DNA of 54,686 bases from Bacteroidales bacterium (lineage in GTDB: Bacteria > Bacteroidota > Bacteroidia > Bacteroidales > BM520), in contig JAEEQW010000003.1 in assembly GCA_016285515.1 (NCBI GenBank), positions 186,316-241,001 on the forward strand, read 5' to 3'. Numbering within the stretch: position 1 is the first letter of the stretch; each line of letters starts with the position of its first letter. Below the pieces are notes generated by a model that was not told the DNA's origin, did no database searches, and saw nothing but the letters and a program-made list of their open reading frames with translations. Shown piece after piece: positions 34,266-42,999 of the stretch. A program made the position numbers and the translations under genes.

Positions 34266-35402
34266 ATGTCTGTTACAATTGTAGAAGTAAAAACAAAAAA
34301 ACAACTTAAAGCATTTGTTAAATTTCCCGACAAATTATATAAGGACGATCCTCTATATGTTCCTGCACTCCAGTTTGATGAAATGAACACGTTGCAGAAA
34401 AAGTCAAATCCTGCATTTGATTTTTGCGATGCCGTCTATTTCCTTGCATATAAAGGTGAAGAAATTGTAGGGAGAATTGCAGGTATCATCAACAGAAAAG
34501 CCAACGATGAATGGAATGAAAAGATAGTACGTTTCGGATGGATTGATTTCATTGATGACATGGATGTTTCGTCTGCACTGATTGACAAAGTGATAGAGTG
34601 GGGGAAGAAACAAGGTATGGTTTACATCAAGGGACCCCTCGGATTTTCTGACATGGACAAAGAAGGAATGCTGGTCGAGGGTTTTGACAAACTGCCTTCA
34701 ATAACATGCATATACAATTTTGCTTATTATCCTGAACACCTTGAAAAGCTTGGCTTTAAAAAAGATGTTGACTGGACGCAGTCGATAATGAAGTTTACAG
34801 AAAAAGTGCCACCTCAATTCAGTACTTATAATGATTTGATAGAGAAACGTTTCAATGTTCATCTTGTCACTTTGAAGACAAGAAAGGACAAAATGAAAAA
34901 AGGACATGAAATGTTCAAAATCATCAATGAGGCCTTTTTGGACAACAAATTGTATGAATTCACCACCTTGTCGGAGCGTCAGATAGATATGTATGTAAAA
35001 CAATATGTCCCACTGATAAATAAGAAGTTGGTCAGTTTTGTCGAAGACAAGGATAATCGTACAGTGGGATTTGTGCTTACGATGCCACAGATGTCAAATG
35101 CCCTTCAGAAGGCCAAAGGTCGCATTTTCCCATTTGGTTTCATTCATCTTCTGAGAGCTTTAAGGTTGAAAAGCACTAATACGATTGAAGCGTTGATGAT
35201 AGGTATAATTCCTGAATATCAGGGAAAAGGTGTACATGCGTTGATGTTCAATCAGTTACAAACCAACGCCTATAAACTTGGAGCCCGATTGATGATTACT
35301 AATCCTCAGCTTGAGGAGAATGCGAAGGTTCAGACAGTTTTTGCCAATGCCTACGAAATAAAACCATACATTCGACGCAGAAGTTATGTGAAAGAGATAT
35401 AA
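34266..35402 (+). CDS. GNAT-superfamily N-acyltransferase-like protein
   Basis: 378 residues from the ATG at 34266, downstream of a promoter box; an upstream in-frame start at 34110 would run through the divergent promoters. Family-typical features are the N-terminus VKFPDKLYKDDPLYVPAL and the C-terminal acetyl-CoA-binding-like motif IIPEYQGKGVHALMFNQL (about 315-335). Two GNAT-like lobes appear to be present (about 1-150 and 200-378). Members are common in Bacteroidales and of unknown substrate. The divergent acyl ligase and ACP genes hint at acyl transfer, but that is only context. A strong terminator follows. Confidence 0.82.
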   Translation: MSVTIVEVKTKKQLKAFVKFPDKLYKDDPLYVPALQFDEMNTLQKKSNPAFDFCDAVYFLAYKGEEIVGRIAGIINRKANDEWNEKIVRFGWIDFIDDMDVSSALIDKVIEWGKKQGMVYIKGPLGFSDMDKEGMLVEGFDKLPSITCIYNFAYYPEHLEKLGFKKDVDWTQSIMKFTEKVPPQFSTYNDLIEKRFNVHLVTLKTRKDKMKKGHEMFKIINEAFLDNKLYEFTTLSERQIDMYVKQYVPLINKKLVSFVEDKDNRTVGFVLTMPQMSNALQKAKGRIFPFGFIHLLRALRLKSTNTIEALMIGIIPEYQGKGVHALMFNQLQTNAYKLGARLMITNPQLEENAKVQTVFANAYEIKPYIRRRSYVKEI

Positions 35403-35436
35403 AAAAAGGCGGAATTCAAATCCGCCTTTTTTTATT
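35403..35436. terminator. Bidirectional intrinsic terminator
   Basis: AAAAGGCGGA 35404-35413 pairs with TCCGCCTTTT 35421-35430, with A-tract on the left and T-tract on the right. It serves both the GNAT-like gene and the convergent gatD. Confidence 0.85.
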
Positions 35437-36817
35437 TGTGACATTGTTTAAGGAATTCATCAACTTCCGGAACACCGCCCTGAAGAACAACATATCCGTT
35501 ATATGGTTCACGCTCGGTGATTTCGTCATTGATAGGTGTGAGCATCAAACGTTTGACTTCCTCCGGATCGTCAGTTTGTCCAAGTACCCATCCGAGTTTG
35601 ATGTATGCAACTTCTGGCAGCATGTTGCCGCATGGGATTATTCCACGGGCCATCATGTCACGACCTGTATCATAAACGAACATCTGGACATACCCCCAGA
35701 TTGTCTGTAGAGTCATGAACATGTGTATTCCCAATGAGTGGGCACGTTCAATTGCAGGATATATAAGCTTGTTAACATGGCCGAGACCTGTGCCGACGAA
35801 GACTATTCCTCTGTAGCCGGCATCAATGATTGCGTCAAGCACGTCTGGTTTCATGCCTGGGTAGTAGTATAGCATTGTGACCTTATCTGAGAAATATGGC
35901 TTTATAGTGACGTTACGGTCACTGCGGCGATGGTTGTACTCCTTGTGGATTGGTGTCACGCCTTTACGTGTGACCATTGCGAGAGGAGTGTCTCCGATAG
36001 TTCTGAAGGTTGAACGGTAAGACGAGTGCATCTTTCTAACACGTGTGCCCCTATGCAGAAGTCCATATTCATCCGATGTCGGACCGAACATGCAGACCAT
36101 GGTTTCTGCGATGTCGCCATGACCTGCGGCAGTCATTGCATGCATCAGATTAAGTGCAGCATCGGAACTAGGACGGTCGCTGGAACGCTGTGAACCTACT
36201 AGAACTATTGGGATAGGTGAATTTTGAACCATGAAAGTCAGGGCTGCGCTTGTGTGATGCAATGTGTCTGTGCCGTGGCCAATTACGATACCGTCAACAC
36301 CACGTTCGATTTCCTTGCCTATTGCCTTTGCAAGAGCTATGTATTGTTCCGGTCCCATGTTTTCGCTGAACACTGCAAAAATCTTTTCGGTTTCAAGATT
36401 GCATATTTCAGCCAATTCTGGAACTGAGCCATACAGTTCGCCAGGAGAGAATGCAGGAATCACGGCACCGGTACGATAATCGAGTCGTGACGCTATGGTG
36501 CCGCCTGTACCGAGCAGTTTTACTTTCGGCAGTCCGGGTGTGTAAGGGAATTCTTTTTCTGGAATCTTGTAATTGGCTTTATTGTAGCCGGTTTCCTTCA
36601 TGTCGGTAATGGTGTCGATGTCTATACCTATATTATAACCTGTCACAATTTTGATGACGATATGCTTGTCATCATCGTTGCAAGCACGTGGAAGCACCGT
36701 ACCCTTGAAAGTACCGCGGGTGGTCGTTATTTCAGCCTGTCCCCAGACACGGGTGTTATATTTTTTCAGAACTTCTAAAGCTCTGCCTTTATATCCTTGA
36801 AAAAAATCGTTTTCCAT
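35432..36817 (-). CDS. gatD: Glu-tRNA(Gln) amidotransferase subunit D (archaeal type)
   Basis: 461 residues. GatD is the asparaginase-like subunit that releases ammonia from Asn/Gln for the GatE kinase. The N-terminal 75 residues form the SH3-like domain specific to GatD (WGQAEITTTRGTFKGTVLPR), absent from ordinary asparaginases. Catalytic residues can be placed at Thr107 (GTGGTIAS), Thr183-Asp184 (GHGTDTLHHT) and Lys262 (RVRKMHSS), with the GatD-style RGTRVRKMHSS. It starts 2 bases after gatE, so both are co-transcribed. Base composition looks like its neighbours, which speaks for long residence. GatDE is described as specific to Archaea, which makes this pair notable. Confidence 0.9.
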   Translation of the reverse strand: MENDFFQGYKGRALEVLKKYNTRVWGQAEITTTRGTFKGTVLPRACNDDDKHIVIKIVTGYNIGIDIDTITDMKETGYNKANYKIPEKEFPYTPGLPKVKLLGTGGTIASRLDYRTGAVIPAFSPGELYGSVPELAEICNLETEKIFAVFSENMGPEQYIALAKAIGKEIERGVDGIVIGHGTDTLHHTSAALTFMVQNSPIPIVLVGSQRSSDRPSSDAALNLMHAMTAAGHGDIAETMVCMFGPTSDEYGLLHRGTRVRKMHSSYRSTFRTIGDTPLAMVTRKGVTPIHKEYNHRRSDRNVTIKPYFSDKVTMLYYYPGMKPDVLDAIIDAGYRGIVFVGTGLGHVNKLIYPAIERAHSLGIHMFMTLQTIWGYVQMFVYDTGRDMMARGIIPCGNMLPEVAYIKLGWVLGQTDDPEEVKRLMLTPINDEITEREPYNGYVVLQGGVPEVDEFLKQCHK

Positions 36818-36819
36818 AA

Positions 36820-38790
36820 TTAATTTTCCTTTACAATATTTTTTAATTCTTCCATGCTGATATTACCCAATGCCATGCTGTTCAGTTCTCCCATAATCCA
36901 GTTTGCTTTGGCGTCAGGACATTGAGTTCTGCCTATTTGGCTGAACTTGTTGACAAACATTGGAATATTTGAAATTATGGCCTCTTTCGAGATTTTCTTG
37001 AAATGCAGTTCCGACAGAACTGATTCGAAATCCATCTGAGGGTGTTGGTAAACTATAGGAAGCATTTTATAAGCGAACTGTTTGTCGATCTTTTGGCCTT
37101 TTATGAAAGCGAGAAGGTCGTAGATGCGATTGTAGTCAAATGTGTCCGGGCATGTGTAGTGACCTTCGACGAATTTCAGGCGTTGTCCGAGGAAACAGCA
37201 GATGAACTTAGGGTCATAATTCAAATCATTATGGATTTTACTTACGAGAGGGTAGAGGTTATTTCTGTGGATATAAGTAAAGGTGTCATCCGGAACGCCC
37301 CATTGCAACATTTGTATTGTACGGTCATGCACATCGCTATCCGGCAGATTTTTTCTGATGTTTTCGAGGTATTCATTGTCAAGAGGAATTGGAGCTGAGT
37401 CTGTGTCAGGGTACATGCGGTCAGCACCAGGAAGAACTCTTTCGAAAATGGTTGTTCCGTCAAGCAGATATTTGCGGGTCTCAGGCGGTACACCTTCGAA
37501 AGCCATTTTGCATCTTTCCTCTATGGTCTCGAGAGCGGTCTCGACATCATCTTCCTTAGCCCAGAACACTATTTGGGCATCGTTTTCGTCAGCATTGAGA
37601 GATTCGGCAATTTTAGCTATAACCTCATTTTTTTCCTGAGGATAAAGATCTTCGGAAGTGATTAGATTTGGTTTTTCAATGCAGGCAATAACTTTCAGGC
37701 GGTCGGATATTTCATTGGTGAAACATTGTCCCGGCTGTGTGAAATGTGAGAGTATGCCTTTGAATCCTGGAAGGTTGACGGCGATAAGCTTTTCTTTTCT
37801 GTCTTTTGCGGCAATTATCGGAGCGTATGTGAAATCAAATTCGTAAAAATTCAGTTTCTTATGGGAAATCTTCCATGCTTCAGCTTTCATTGATTTGTTG
37901 AGAATATCGCGGATATCGAGCAATGCCCATTGTCTGAAGCATTCATTATGAGAAAGTTCCGGAATCAAGCGAGTATGAGCCACACCTTTTATCTCTATAC
38001 GTGTGCCACCTTTGCAGCTGACGTTGACATCTTCACGCCCAGCCCCGATACCTGTTCTTACCTTCCCTGTTGATCTGTTGAGGAAACGAATATACTGACA
38101 GCATTCCTTAAGTTCGTCAGGGTTGTTGAGTTCAGGGTATGTGACAGTTTCGATAAGCGGCATTCCGAGACGGTCGGTCTTATATATACGGATATGTCCG
38201 ACATCGGATATTTCACGGCAGGCATCCTCTTCTATACTGAGCTGGATAAGATGTACATCTTTGTTTTTCAAAGGGATGACACCATCGACACCGACAATGG
38301 CGGTTCTTTGGAAACCGGTAGGAATACTTCCGTCGAGATATTGTTTGCGTGTGATATGTATTTCACCTACGATGTTCAATTTAGCGAGGAGAGATATTTC
38401 TATGGCTATGTCAAGTGCTTCACGGTCGATTGGAAATGGAGGAGTGTCGTCAACTTCGTATGTGCAGGTTGTATCGTTGTTGATGCGGTATAGGATGGTC
38501 TTGCGTGTTTTGAATTCCATCAGGGCTGTGCGGTCATATACGCCCATTTCGCTAAGAGTAGGACGCATGTGACGGATAACCTCCGAATCAATATGATCGT
38601 TGTCGTTGAATTTACCGGCAGGGCAGTGACAGAAAAGTTTGTGCTTTGTCTTCAGCTGCTGGTGTACTTCGAGACCTGACATGAAGCCGATTCTGTCATA
38701 GGTTTCTTGTGTCGCTTCCTTGCGTGGGACATAACCTATTCTCTTCATCGAAGTCTCATAATTTTTTTGGGAATCAAAAGGCTTTTTCAT
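36820..38790 (-). CDS. gatE: Glu-tRNA(Gln) amidotransferase subunit E (archaeal type)
   Basis: 656 residues from the ATG at 38790 (an in-frame TTG lies just before it). GatE phosphorylates Glu on mis-charged Glu-tRNA(Gln) and amidates it with ammonia from GatD. The N-terminal cradle shows GLEVHQQLKTKHKLFCHCP and YEVDDTPPFP, then SIEEDACREI and the GAGREDVNVS motif shared with GatB. The AspRS-like GAD insertion that separates GatE from GatB is present (about 330-450, FKGILSHFTQPGQCFTNEIS to GVPPETRKYL), followed by LPGADRMYPDTDSAPI and a helical plus YqeY-like tail (about 500-656). A promoter box is upstream. Confidence 0.92.
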   Translation of the reverse strand: MKKPFDSQKNYETSMKRIGYVPRKEATQETYDRIGFMSGLEVHQQLKTKHKLFCHCPAGKFNDNDHIDSEVIRHMRPTLSEMGVYDRTALMEFKTRKTILYRINNDTTCTYEVDDTPPFPIDREALDIAIEISLLAKLNIVGEIHITRKQYLDGSIPTGFQRTAIVGVDGVIPLKNKDVHLIQLSIEEDACREISDVGHIRIYKTDRLGMPLIETVTYPELNNPDELKECCQYIRFLNRSTGKVRTGIGAGREDVNVSCKGGTRIEIKGVAHTRLIPELSHNECFRQWALLDIRDILNKSMKAEAWKISHKKLNFYEFDFTYAPIIAAKDRKEKLIAVNLPGFKGILSHFTQPGQCFTNEISDRLKVIACIEKPNLITSEDLYPQEKNEVIAKIAESLNADENDAQIVFWAKEDDVETALETIEERCKMAFEGVPPETRKYLLDGTTIFERVLPGADRMYPDTDSAPIPLDNEYLENIRKNLPDSDVHDRTIQMLQWGVPDDTFTYIHRNNLYPLVSKIHNDLNYDPKFICCFLGQRLKFVEGHYTCPDTFDYNRIYDLLAFIKGQKIDKQFAYKMLPIVYQHPQMDFESVLSELHFKKISKEAIISNIPMFVNKFSQIGRTQCPDAKANWIMGELNSMALGNISMEELKNIVKEN

Positions 38791-38841
38791 CAATTATACT
38801 TTAATTAATTATTATTTGCGTATGAGATTTAAAATAATTTG

Positions 38842-38849
38842 CAAAAATA
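38842..38849 (-). promoter_or_regulatory. Predicted promoter (-7 TATTTTTG) of gatE-gatD
   Basis: On the minus strand TATTTTTG fits TAnnTTTG; it lies 52 bases before the gatE ATG. Confidence 0.5.
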
Positions 38850-38891
38850 TTGAAAATATACTTTAAATGCGAAAAAAATAATTTTTTTTAA

Positions 38892-38920
38892 TTGCAAAAT
38901 GAAAAAAAGATGTATTTTTG
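38892..38920 (+). promoter_or_regulatory. Predicted promoter of the tRNA-Gly/tRNA-Leu unit
   Basis: TATTTTTG (38913-38920) fits TAnnTTTG, with ATTG/TTG (38892-38894) 18 bases upstream as the -33 element. The tRNA begins 13 bases downstream, a typical distance. Confidence 0.6.
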
Positions 38921-38932
38921 CAACGCTTTTCA

Positions 38933-39005
<73 letters not shown>

Positions 39006-39023
39006 CGTGAAAAAACCAAGGTT

Positions 39024-39108
39024 GCCCAGGTGGTGGAATTGGTAGACACGAGGGACTTAAAATCCCTTGGCTATTGCAGCCGTGTGGGTTCAAGTCCCAC
39101 CCCGGGTA
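39024..39108 (+). tRNA. tRNA-Leu (anticodon TAA)
   Basis: 85 bases with the long variable arm expected for leucine (GGCTATTGCAGCC-type hairpin). The anticodon loop ACTTAAAAT gives TAA; T arm GTGGGTTCAAGTCCCAC. The acceptor stem has one A-C mismatch and a closing G-T pair. CCA is not encoded. It is 18 bases after tRNA-Gly and probably co-transcribed. Confidence 0.94.
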
Positions 39109-39116
39109 CTTATTAA

Positions 39117-39148
39117 GGCTGATAACCGTTAAGTTATCAGCCGTTTTT
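39117..39148 (+). terminator. Intrinsic terminator after the tRNA pair
   Basis: GGCTGATAAC 39117-39126 pairs perfectly with GTTATCAGCC 39133-39142, followed by GTTTTT. It separates the tRNAs from xerD. Confidence 0.85.
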
Positions 39149-39156
39149 ATATTGAT

Positions 39157-40062
39157 ATGAAATTCGAATCGCTCGTCAAATCCTATAAGATATATCTTCA
39201 GGTCGAACTTGGCATGTCGCAGAATACCATTCGTGGCTATGTGAGCGATGTCTCGGAATTCATGAAGTTTGTTGATGAAAATGACAGTATCCGGAAAATT
39301 ACTGATATAAACCAACAAACTGTTTCGGATTATCTTTGTAAACTCTTGGATACCAATATTTCAAAGAGATCGCAAGCAAGATTCATATCTTCGATGCGTT
39401 CGTTTTACAGATTTCTTTTGCTTGACGAAGCCGTTAAGGAAAACCCGATGGAGGTCATCGAACTCCCAAAATTGGGGAAGCATTTGCCAAATGTTCTGAC
39501 AGTTGAGGAAGTGGGGAAGATTTTGAGCAGTGTCGATCTGTCGTTGCCCAACGGTCAGAGAAACCGTGCAATCCTTGAAACCTTATATAGTTGCGGATTA
39601 CGTGTGTCGGAACTGATAAATCTGAGACTTTCAGATATTTATTTTGATGACGGATTTGTGAGGGTTTTCGGAAAGGGCAGTAAGGAGAGACTTGTTCCAA
39701 TAGGAGCACCTGCAATAAAACAGATTAAATTTTATCTGCATCATGACCGTAATAAAATAAAGCCGAAAAAGGAATATGAGGATATTGTGTTTCTGAACAA
39801 CAGGGGTTCAAAACTCACCCGTGAGATGATCTTCATTATTGTTAAGGAACAGACTGCAATTGCAGGGATTGACAAAAAAGTAAGTCCGCACACATTTCGT
39901 CATTCGTTTGCTACGCATCTGATACAAAATGGTGCGGACATACGTATTGTTCAAGAAATGCTCGGTCATGAATCAATCATGACCACTGAGATATATACTC
40001 ACATTGATCGCAATATGCTGCGTAATGTTATTGAAAAATATCATCCGTTCAGCAGGGAGTGA
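39157..40062 (+). CDS. xerD: Tyrosine recombinase XerD
   Basis: 301 residues, the standard Xer size. A SAM-like N-terminal core-binding domain (about 1-90) precedes the catalytic domain with the full residue set: Arg149 (GLRVSEL), Lys173 (GKGSKER), His245 and Arg248 (SPHTFRHSF), His271 (LGHESI) and Tyr280 (IYTHID). It resolves chromosome dimers at dif together with FtsK and a partner Xer. The tRNAs next to it might suggest an integrase, but length and sequence fit the housekeeping enzyme. A gene for the partner recombinase is not in the window. Confidence 0.9.
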   Translation: MKFESLVKSYKIYLQVELGMSQNTIRGYVSDVSEFMKFVDENDSIRKITDINQQTVSDYLCKLLDTNISKRSQARFISSMRSFYRFLLLDEAVKENPMEVIELPKLGKHLPNVLTVEEVGKILSSVDLSLPNGQRNRAILETLYSCGLRVSELINLRLSDIYFDDGFVRVFGKGSKERLVPIGAPAIKQIKFYLHHDRNKIKPKKEYEDIVFLNNRGSKLTREMIFIIVKEQTAIAGIDKKVSPHTFRHSFATHLIQNGADIRIVQEMLGHESIMTTEIYTHIDRNMLRNVIEKYHPFSRE

Positions 40063-40070
40063 TTTCCCGT

Positions 40071-40535
40071 TTATTTTATAATTTCACCGTTAGGACCGAG
40101 TATGACACCGAAGTTTACGGAGACAAGTTTGTCATTGTCGAAGTAAAAGTCGATGATTTCATCATCGTATGAGACACATTCTTCCTGAAGTTCTTCATCC
40201 AAATTGACATCTGCATCATCATATCCGTTCTTTTTCATCAGGTCGATGACCTGTTTTTTGTTGAGTTCGAATATTTTAACGCCGAAAATTGTGGTTTCAG
40301 GATTTTCAATTTCAATATCGCTAAGATAAGAAGGGGATCCGTCGCCTTCGAAGAACAGGCTCATGTCATAATCATCGTATGAGAGTTCTATGTAGCTGAA
40401 TCCGTCCTCGTCCTGATTGTCATCCTGGATTGAAGCATTACCGAGGATTTTAACCACATCGTCGATTGTCATTCCGAAAGTCAGGCAGTCCATGCCTTTC
40501 TGCGGCTCAATTGTAAGATTAAGTTTTGTCGTCAT
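40071..40535 (-). CDS. Acidic protein of unknown function
   Basis: 154 residues from the ATG at 40535 (a TTG three codons upstream is possible). The N-terminal half reads KGMDCLTFGMTIDDVVKILGNAS, a helix reminiscent of BamE/SmpA-like 'G(M)t..dV...LG' motifs, but no signal peptide is present. A beta-rich middle (YIELSYDDYDMSLFFEGDG) and a repeated strand-helix pattern (FGVKIFELNKKQVIDLMKKNG) follow, and many Asp/Glu residues. It sits 16 bases after the aminotransferase gene on the same strand. I do not recognise the family. Confidence 0.7.
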   Translation of the reverse strand: MTTKLNLTIEPQKGMDCLTFGMTIDDVVKILGNASIQDDNQDEDGFSYIELSYDDYDMSLFFEGDGSPSYLSDIEIENPETTIFGVKIFELNKKQVIDLMKKNGYDDADVNLDEELQEECVSYDDEIIDFYFDNDKLVSVNFGVILGPNGEIIK

Positions 40536-40551
40536 AGTGAGCAAATTGGTT

Positions 40552-41571
40552 TTAGATTTCGACTAAGTCAACCCAACCATGATTATCTGGGTAGTCGCCT
40601 GTTTGAATAGCGAGCAGTCTTTCATACATTTTCGTGCAGACAGGTCCTACTTTTCCGTCTTTGCGGAATACATAGTGCGTATTGGTGTCACGGTCAACGA
40701 TTTCGCTGATAGGGGATATTACGGCTGCTGTGCCGCATGCTCCTGCTTCCTCGAAAGTGGATAGTTCTTCAACAGGAACGTGGCGACGTTCAACGGTCAT
40801 TCCCAAATCAGCAGCTATTTGCCTGAGACTCATATTTGTAATTGATGGCAATACAGAGTGTGAGTCAGGAGTGATGTATGAATTTCCTCTGATACCGAAG
40901 AAGTTGGCAGGACCGGCTTCATCAATGTATTTTTTCTCTTTTGCGTCAAGGAAAAGAACTGTTGAATAACCTTCATCGTGAGCACGTTCTGTCGCAATCA
41001 GACCTGCAGCATAGTTGCCGCCGACTTTGATATGGCCGGTTCCCAATGGAGCAGCCCTGTCATAATCTCTTACAATCTGAACTTTTACAGGTTTGAATCC
41101 TTCCTTGAAGTATGGGCCGACAGGGGTCACGAAGATAACGAGCAGATATTCATCAGCTGGATGAACACCAACTTTTGCACCCGTACCTATTAATAATGGA
41201 CGGATATACAATGAGGCTCCTGAACCGTAAGGAGGGACAAACTTTGAATTCATCTTTATGGCTTTCTTTACCATGGATTCGAAAAGTTCTTTTGGAACTG
41301 TTGGCATCATGACGCCTTTTGCAGAGTTGCAGATGCGTTTCCAGTTTTCATCCCAGCGGAACAATCTGACTTTACCGTCTTTGCCCATAAAAGCTTTCAA
41401 TCCTTCAAATGCCTCCTGTCCGTAATGAAGACAGGTCGCTGCAATGTGCATGGGAATGTACTCCGAAGAGGATATTTCGATTTCGCCCCATGCACCATTT
41501 CTGTAATAACATCTTACGTTATAATCGGTCTTATAATAACCGAAAGGTAATTTACCCCATTCAATGTTCAT
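40552..41571 (-). CDS. ilvE: Branched-chain amino acid aminotransferase
   Basis: 339 residues, class IV PLP-dependent fold type. The pyridoxal lysine is in TGHIKVGGNYA, and the phosphate-binding turn and substrate loop (EAGPANFFGI, EEAGACGTAAVISP) match BCAT of the long bacterial/eukaryotic type. It transfers amino groups between Leu/Ile/Val and 2-oxoglutarate. No other branched-chain genes are nearby. Confidence 0.94.
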   Translation of the reverse strand: MNIEWGKLPFGYYKTDYNVRCYYRNGAWGEIEISSSEYIPMHIAATCLHYGQEAFEGLKAFMGKDGKVRLFRWDENWKRICNSAKGVMMPTVPKELFESMVKKAIKMNSKFVPPYGSGASLYIRPLLIGTGAKVGVHPADEYLLVIFVTPVGPYFKEGFKPVKVQIVRDYDRAAPLGTGHIKVGGNYAAGLIATERAHDEGYSTVLFLDAKEKKYIDEAGPANFFGIRGNSYITPDSHSVLPSITNMSLRQIAADLGMTVERRHVPVEELSTFEEAGACGTAAVISPISEIVDRDTNTHYVFRKDGKVGPVCTKMYERLLAIQTGDYPDNHGWVDLVEI

Positions 41572-41762
41572 GTCTTAATTTTTTTATTTATGTTAGTTAT
41601 TTGATTAGTTTTTATGCATATTTTCATGAAAAGCGAAAATAATATTTTTTTTTGATTTTTTTACATTTAGGACAAAATATTTATTTTCGGATTATACTTT
41701 GGATTATATAAAATAAATGTCGTAAATTCGCGGATTATTATAACCAAAATAAATCAGCGTTT

Positions 41763-42968
41763 ATGATTGATACAAATTCAATATTTTCAGAGTGTGCAAA
41801 ACGTATGAAACGTTCTGCAATCCGTGAGTGTTTGAAACTCACCCAACAGCCTGATATTATTTCATTTGCGGGTGGCTTGCCATCACCGACCTCCTTCCCC
41901 TACGATGAAATCAATGAAATAGCAAAGGAAGTCATAGAAAATGAAGGCGCCGCAGCATTACAGTATGGTACAACCGAAGGTGAAAACATACTGAGAGACG
42001 AACTCGTAAAAAGATATATCAAGGAAGGATGCAACGTGACTCGTGACAACTTTGTTATTACAACTGCCTCCCAACAGTCACTTGACCTTATAGGTAAGAT
42101 TTTTATCGATGAGGGTGATTATGTGATATGCGAACTGCCTTCTTATCTTGGAGGTCTGAACTCATTCAAGATTTACGGTGCAAAATTCATTGGAATAGAA
42201 CCTGACGAACAGGGAATGAATCCTGATGTTCTTGAACAAAAGATTCTTGAACTCGCCAAAATAGGCAAAAAGCCAAAATTCATTTATATTATTCCTGATT
42301 TTCAGAATCCTGCAGGTATTACAATGCCTAATCAGAGAAGAAAAGAAATCATTGCTGTTGCACAAAAATACGGCATATATATTGTTGAGGACAGCCCTTA
42401 CCGCGAAATCCGTTTCGAAGGTGAACCGCAAACCATGTTGTACGCTCTTGATAATCAGGGTATTGTCATTACACTCGGGACTTTCTCGAAATCATTCTGT
42501 CCTGGCTTCCGCCTTGGTTGGATCATAGCAAATCAGGATGTCCTTGAGAAATTTGTACAGGCAAAACAGACGTCCGATTTATGCACTTCAGCATATCTTC
42601 AGAAAATTGCAGGACACTACTTGCAGAAAGGATATTTTGAAAAGAACATTGGTCGAATAGTTGATGAATACAAAGCAAAACGCGATAACATCATTCGCTG
42701 CTTCAAGAAATATTTCCCGGAAGGAGTCACGTGGACACATCCTCAGGGTGGTTTGTTTTTGCTTGTAACGATGCCTGAATATATTGATTCCGACGATTTG
42801 TTCTACAGAGCATTGGAAGAGAAAGTCGCTTTTGTACAAGGATATACATTTTTCTGTGACGGCGGCGGCAGAAACACTTTCAGAATGAATTTCTCTTTCA
42901 CTGACGAGAAAACTGCAGAAGAAGGGGTCAAACGATTGGGAGATGCAATTCGTTCAATGATGAAGTAA
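41763..42968 (+). CDS. PLP-dependent aminotransferase (2-aminoadipate/aromatic type)
   Basis: 401 residues, fold type I, class I/II aminotransferase. Key pieces are ISFAGGLPSPTSFP at the N-terminus, YGTTEGENILRDEL, IPDFQNPAGITM, and the PLP lysine in LGTFSKSFCPGFRLGWI (about residue 243). This set is that of LysN/2-aminoadipate and MocR-related aminotransferases, also annotated as aromatic or valine-pyruvate transaminases; the exact substrate is open. A TTTG (41698-41701) and TAAATTCG (41723-41730) 21 bases apart form a possible promoter. A terminator follows. Confidence 0.88.
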   Translation: MIDTNSIFSECAKRMKRSAIRECLKLTQQPDIISFAGGLPSPTSFPYDEINEIAKEVIENEGAAALQYGTTEGENILRDELVKRYIKEGCNVTRDNFVITTASQQSLDLIGKIFIDEGDYVICELPSYLGGLNSFKIYGAKFIGIEPDEQGMNPDVLEQKILELAKIGKKPKFIYIIPDFQNPAGITMPNQRRKEIIAVAQKYGIYIVEDSPYREIRFEGEPQTMLYALDNQGIVITLGTFSKSFCPGFRLGWIIANQDVLEKFVQAKQTSDLCTSAYLQKIAGHYLQKGYFEKNIGRIVDEYKAKRDNIIRCFKKYFPEGVTWTHPQGGLFLLVTMPEYIDSDDLFYRALEEKVAFVQGYTFFCDGGGRNTFRMNFSFTDEKTAEEGVKRLGDAIRSMMK

Positions 42969-42999
42969 AAAAAAGACGCTTGAAAGCGTCTTTTTTTTT
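42966..42999. terminator. Bidirectional intrinsic terminator
   Basis: AAAAGACGCT 42971-42980, loop TGAA, AGCGTCTTTT 42985-42994, with A-tract before and T-tract after. It lies between the convergent aminotransferase and C10 peptidase genes. Confidence 0.85.
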
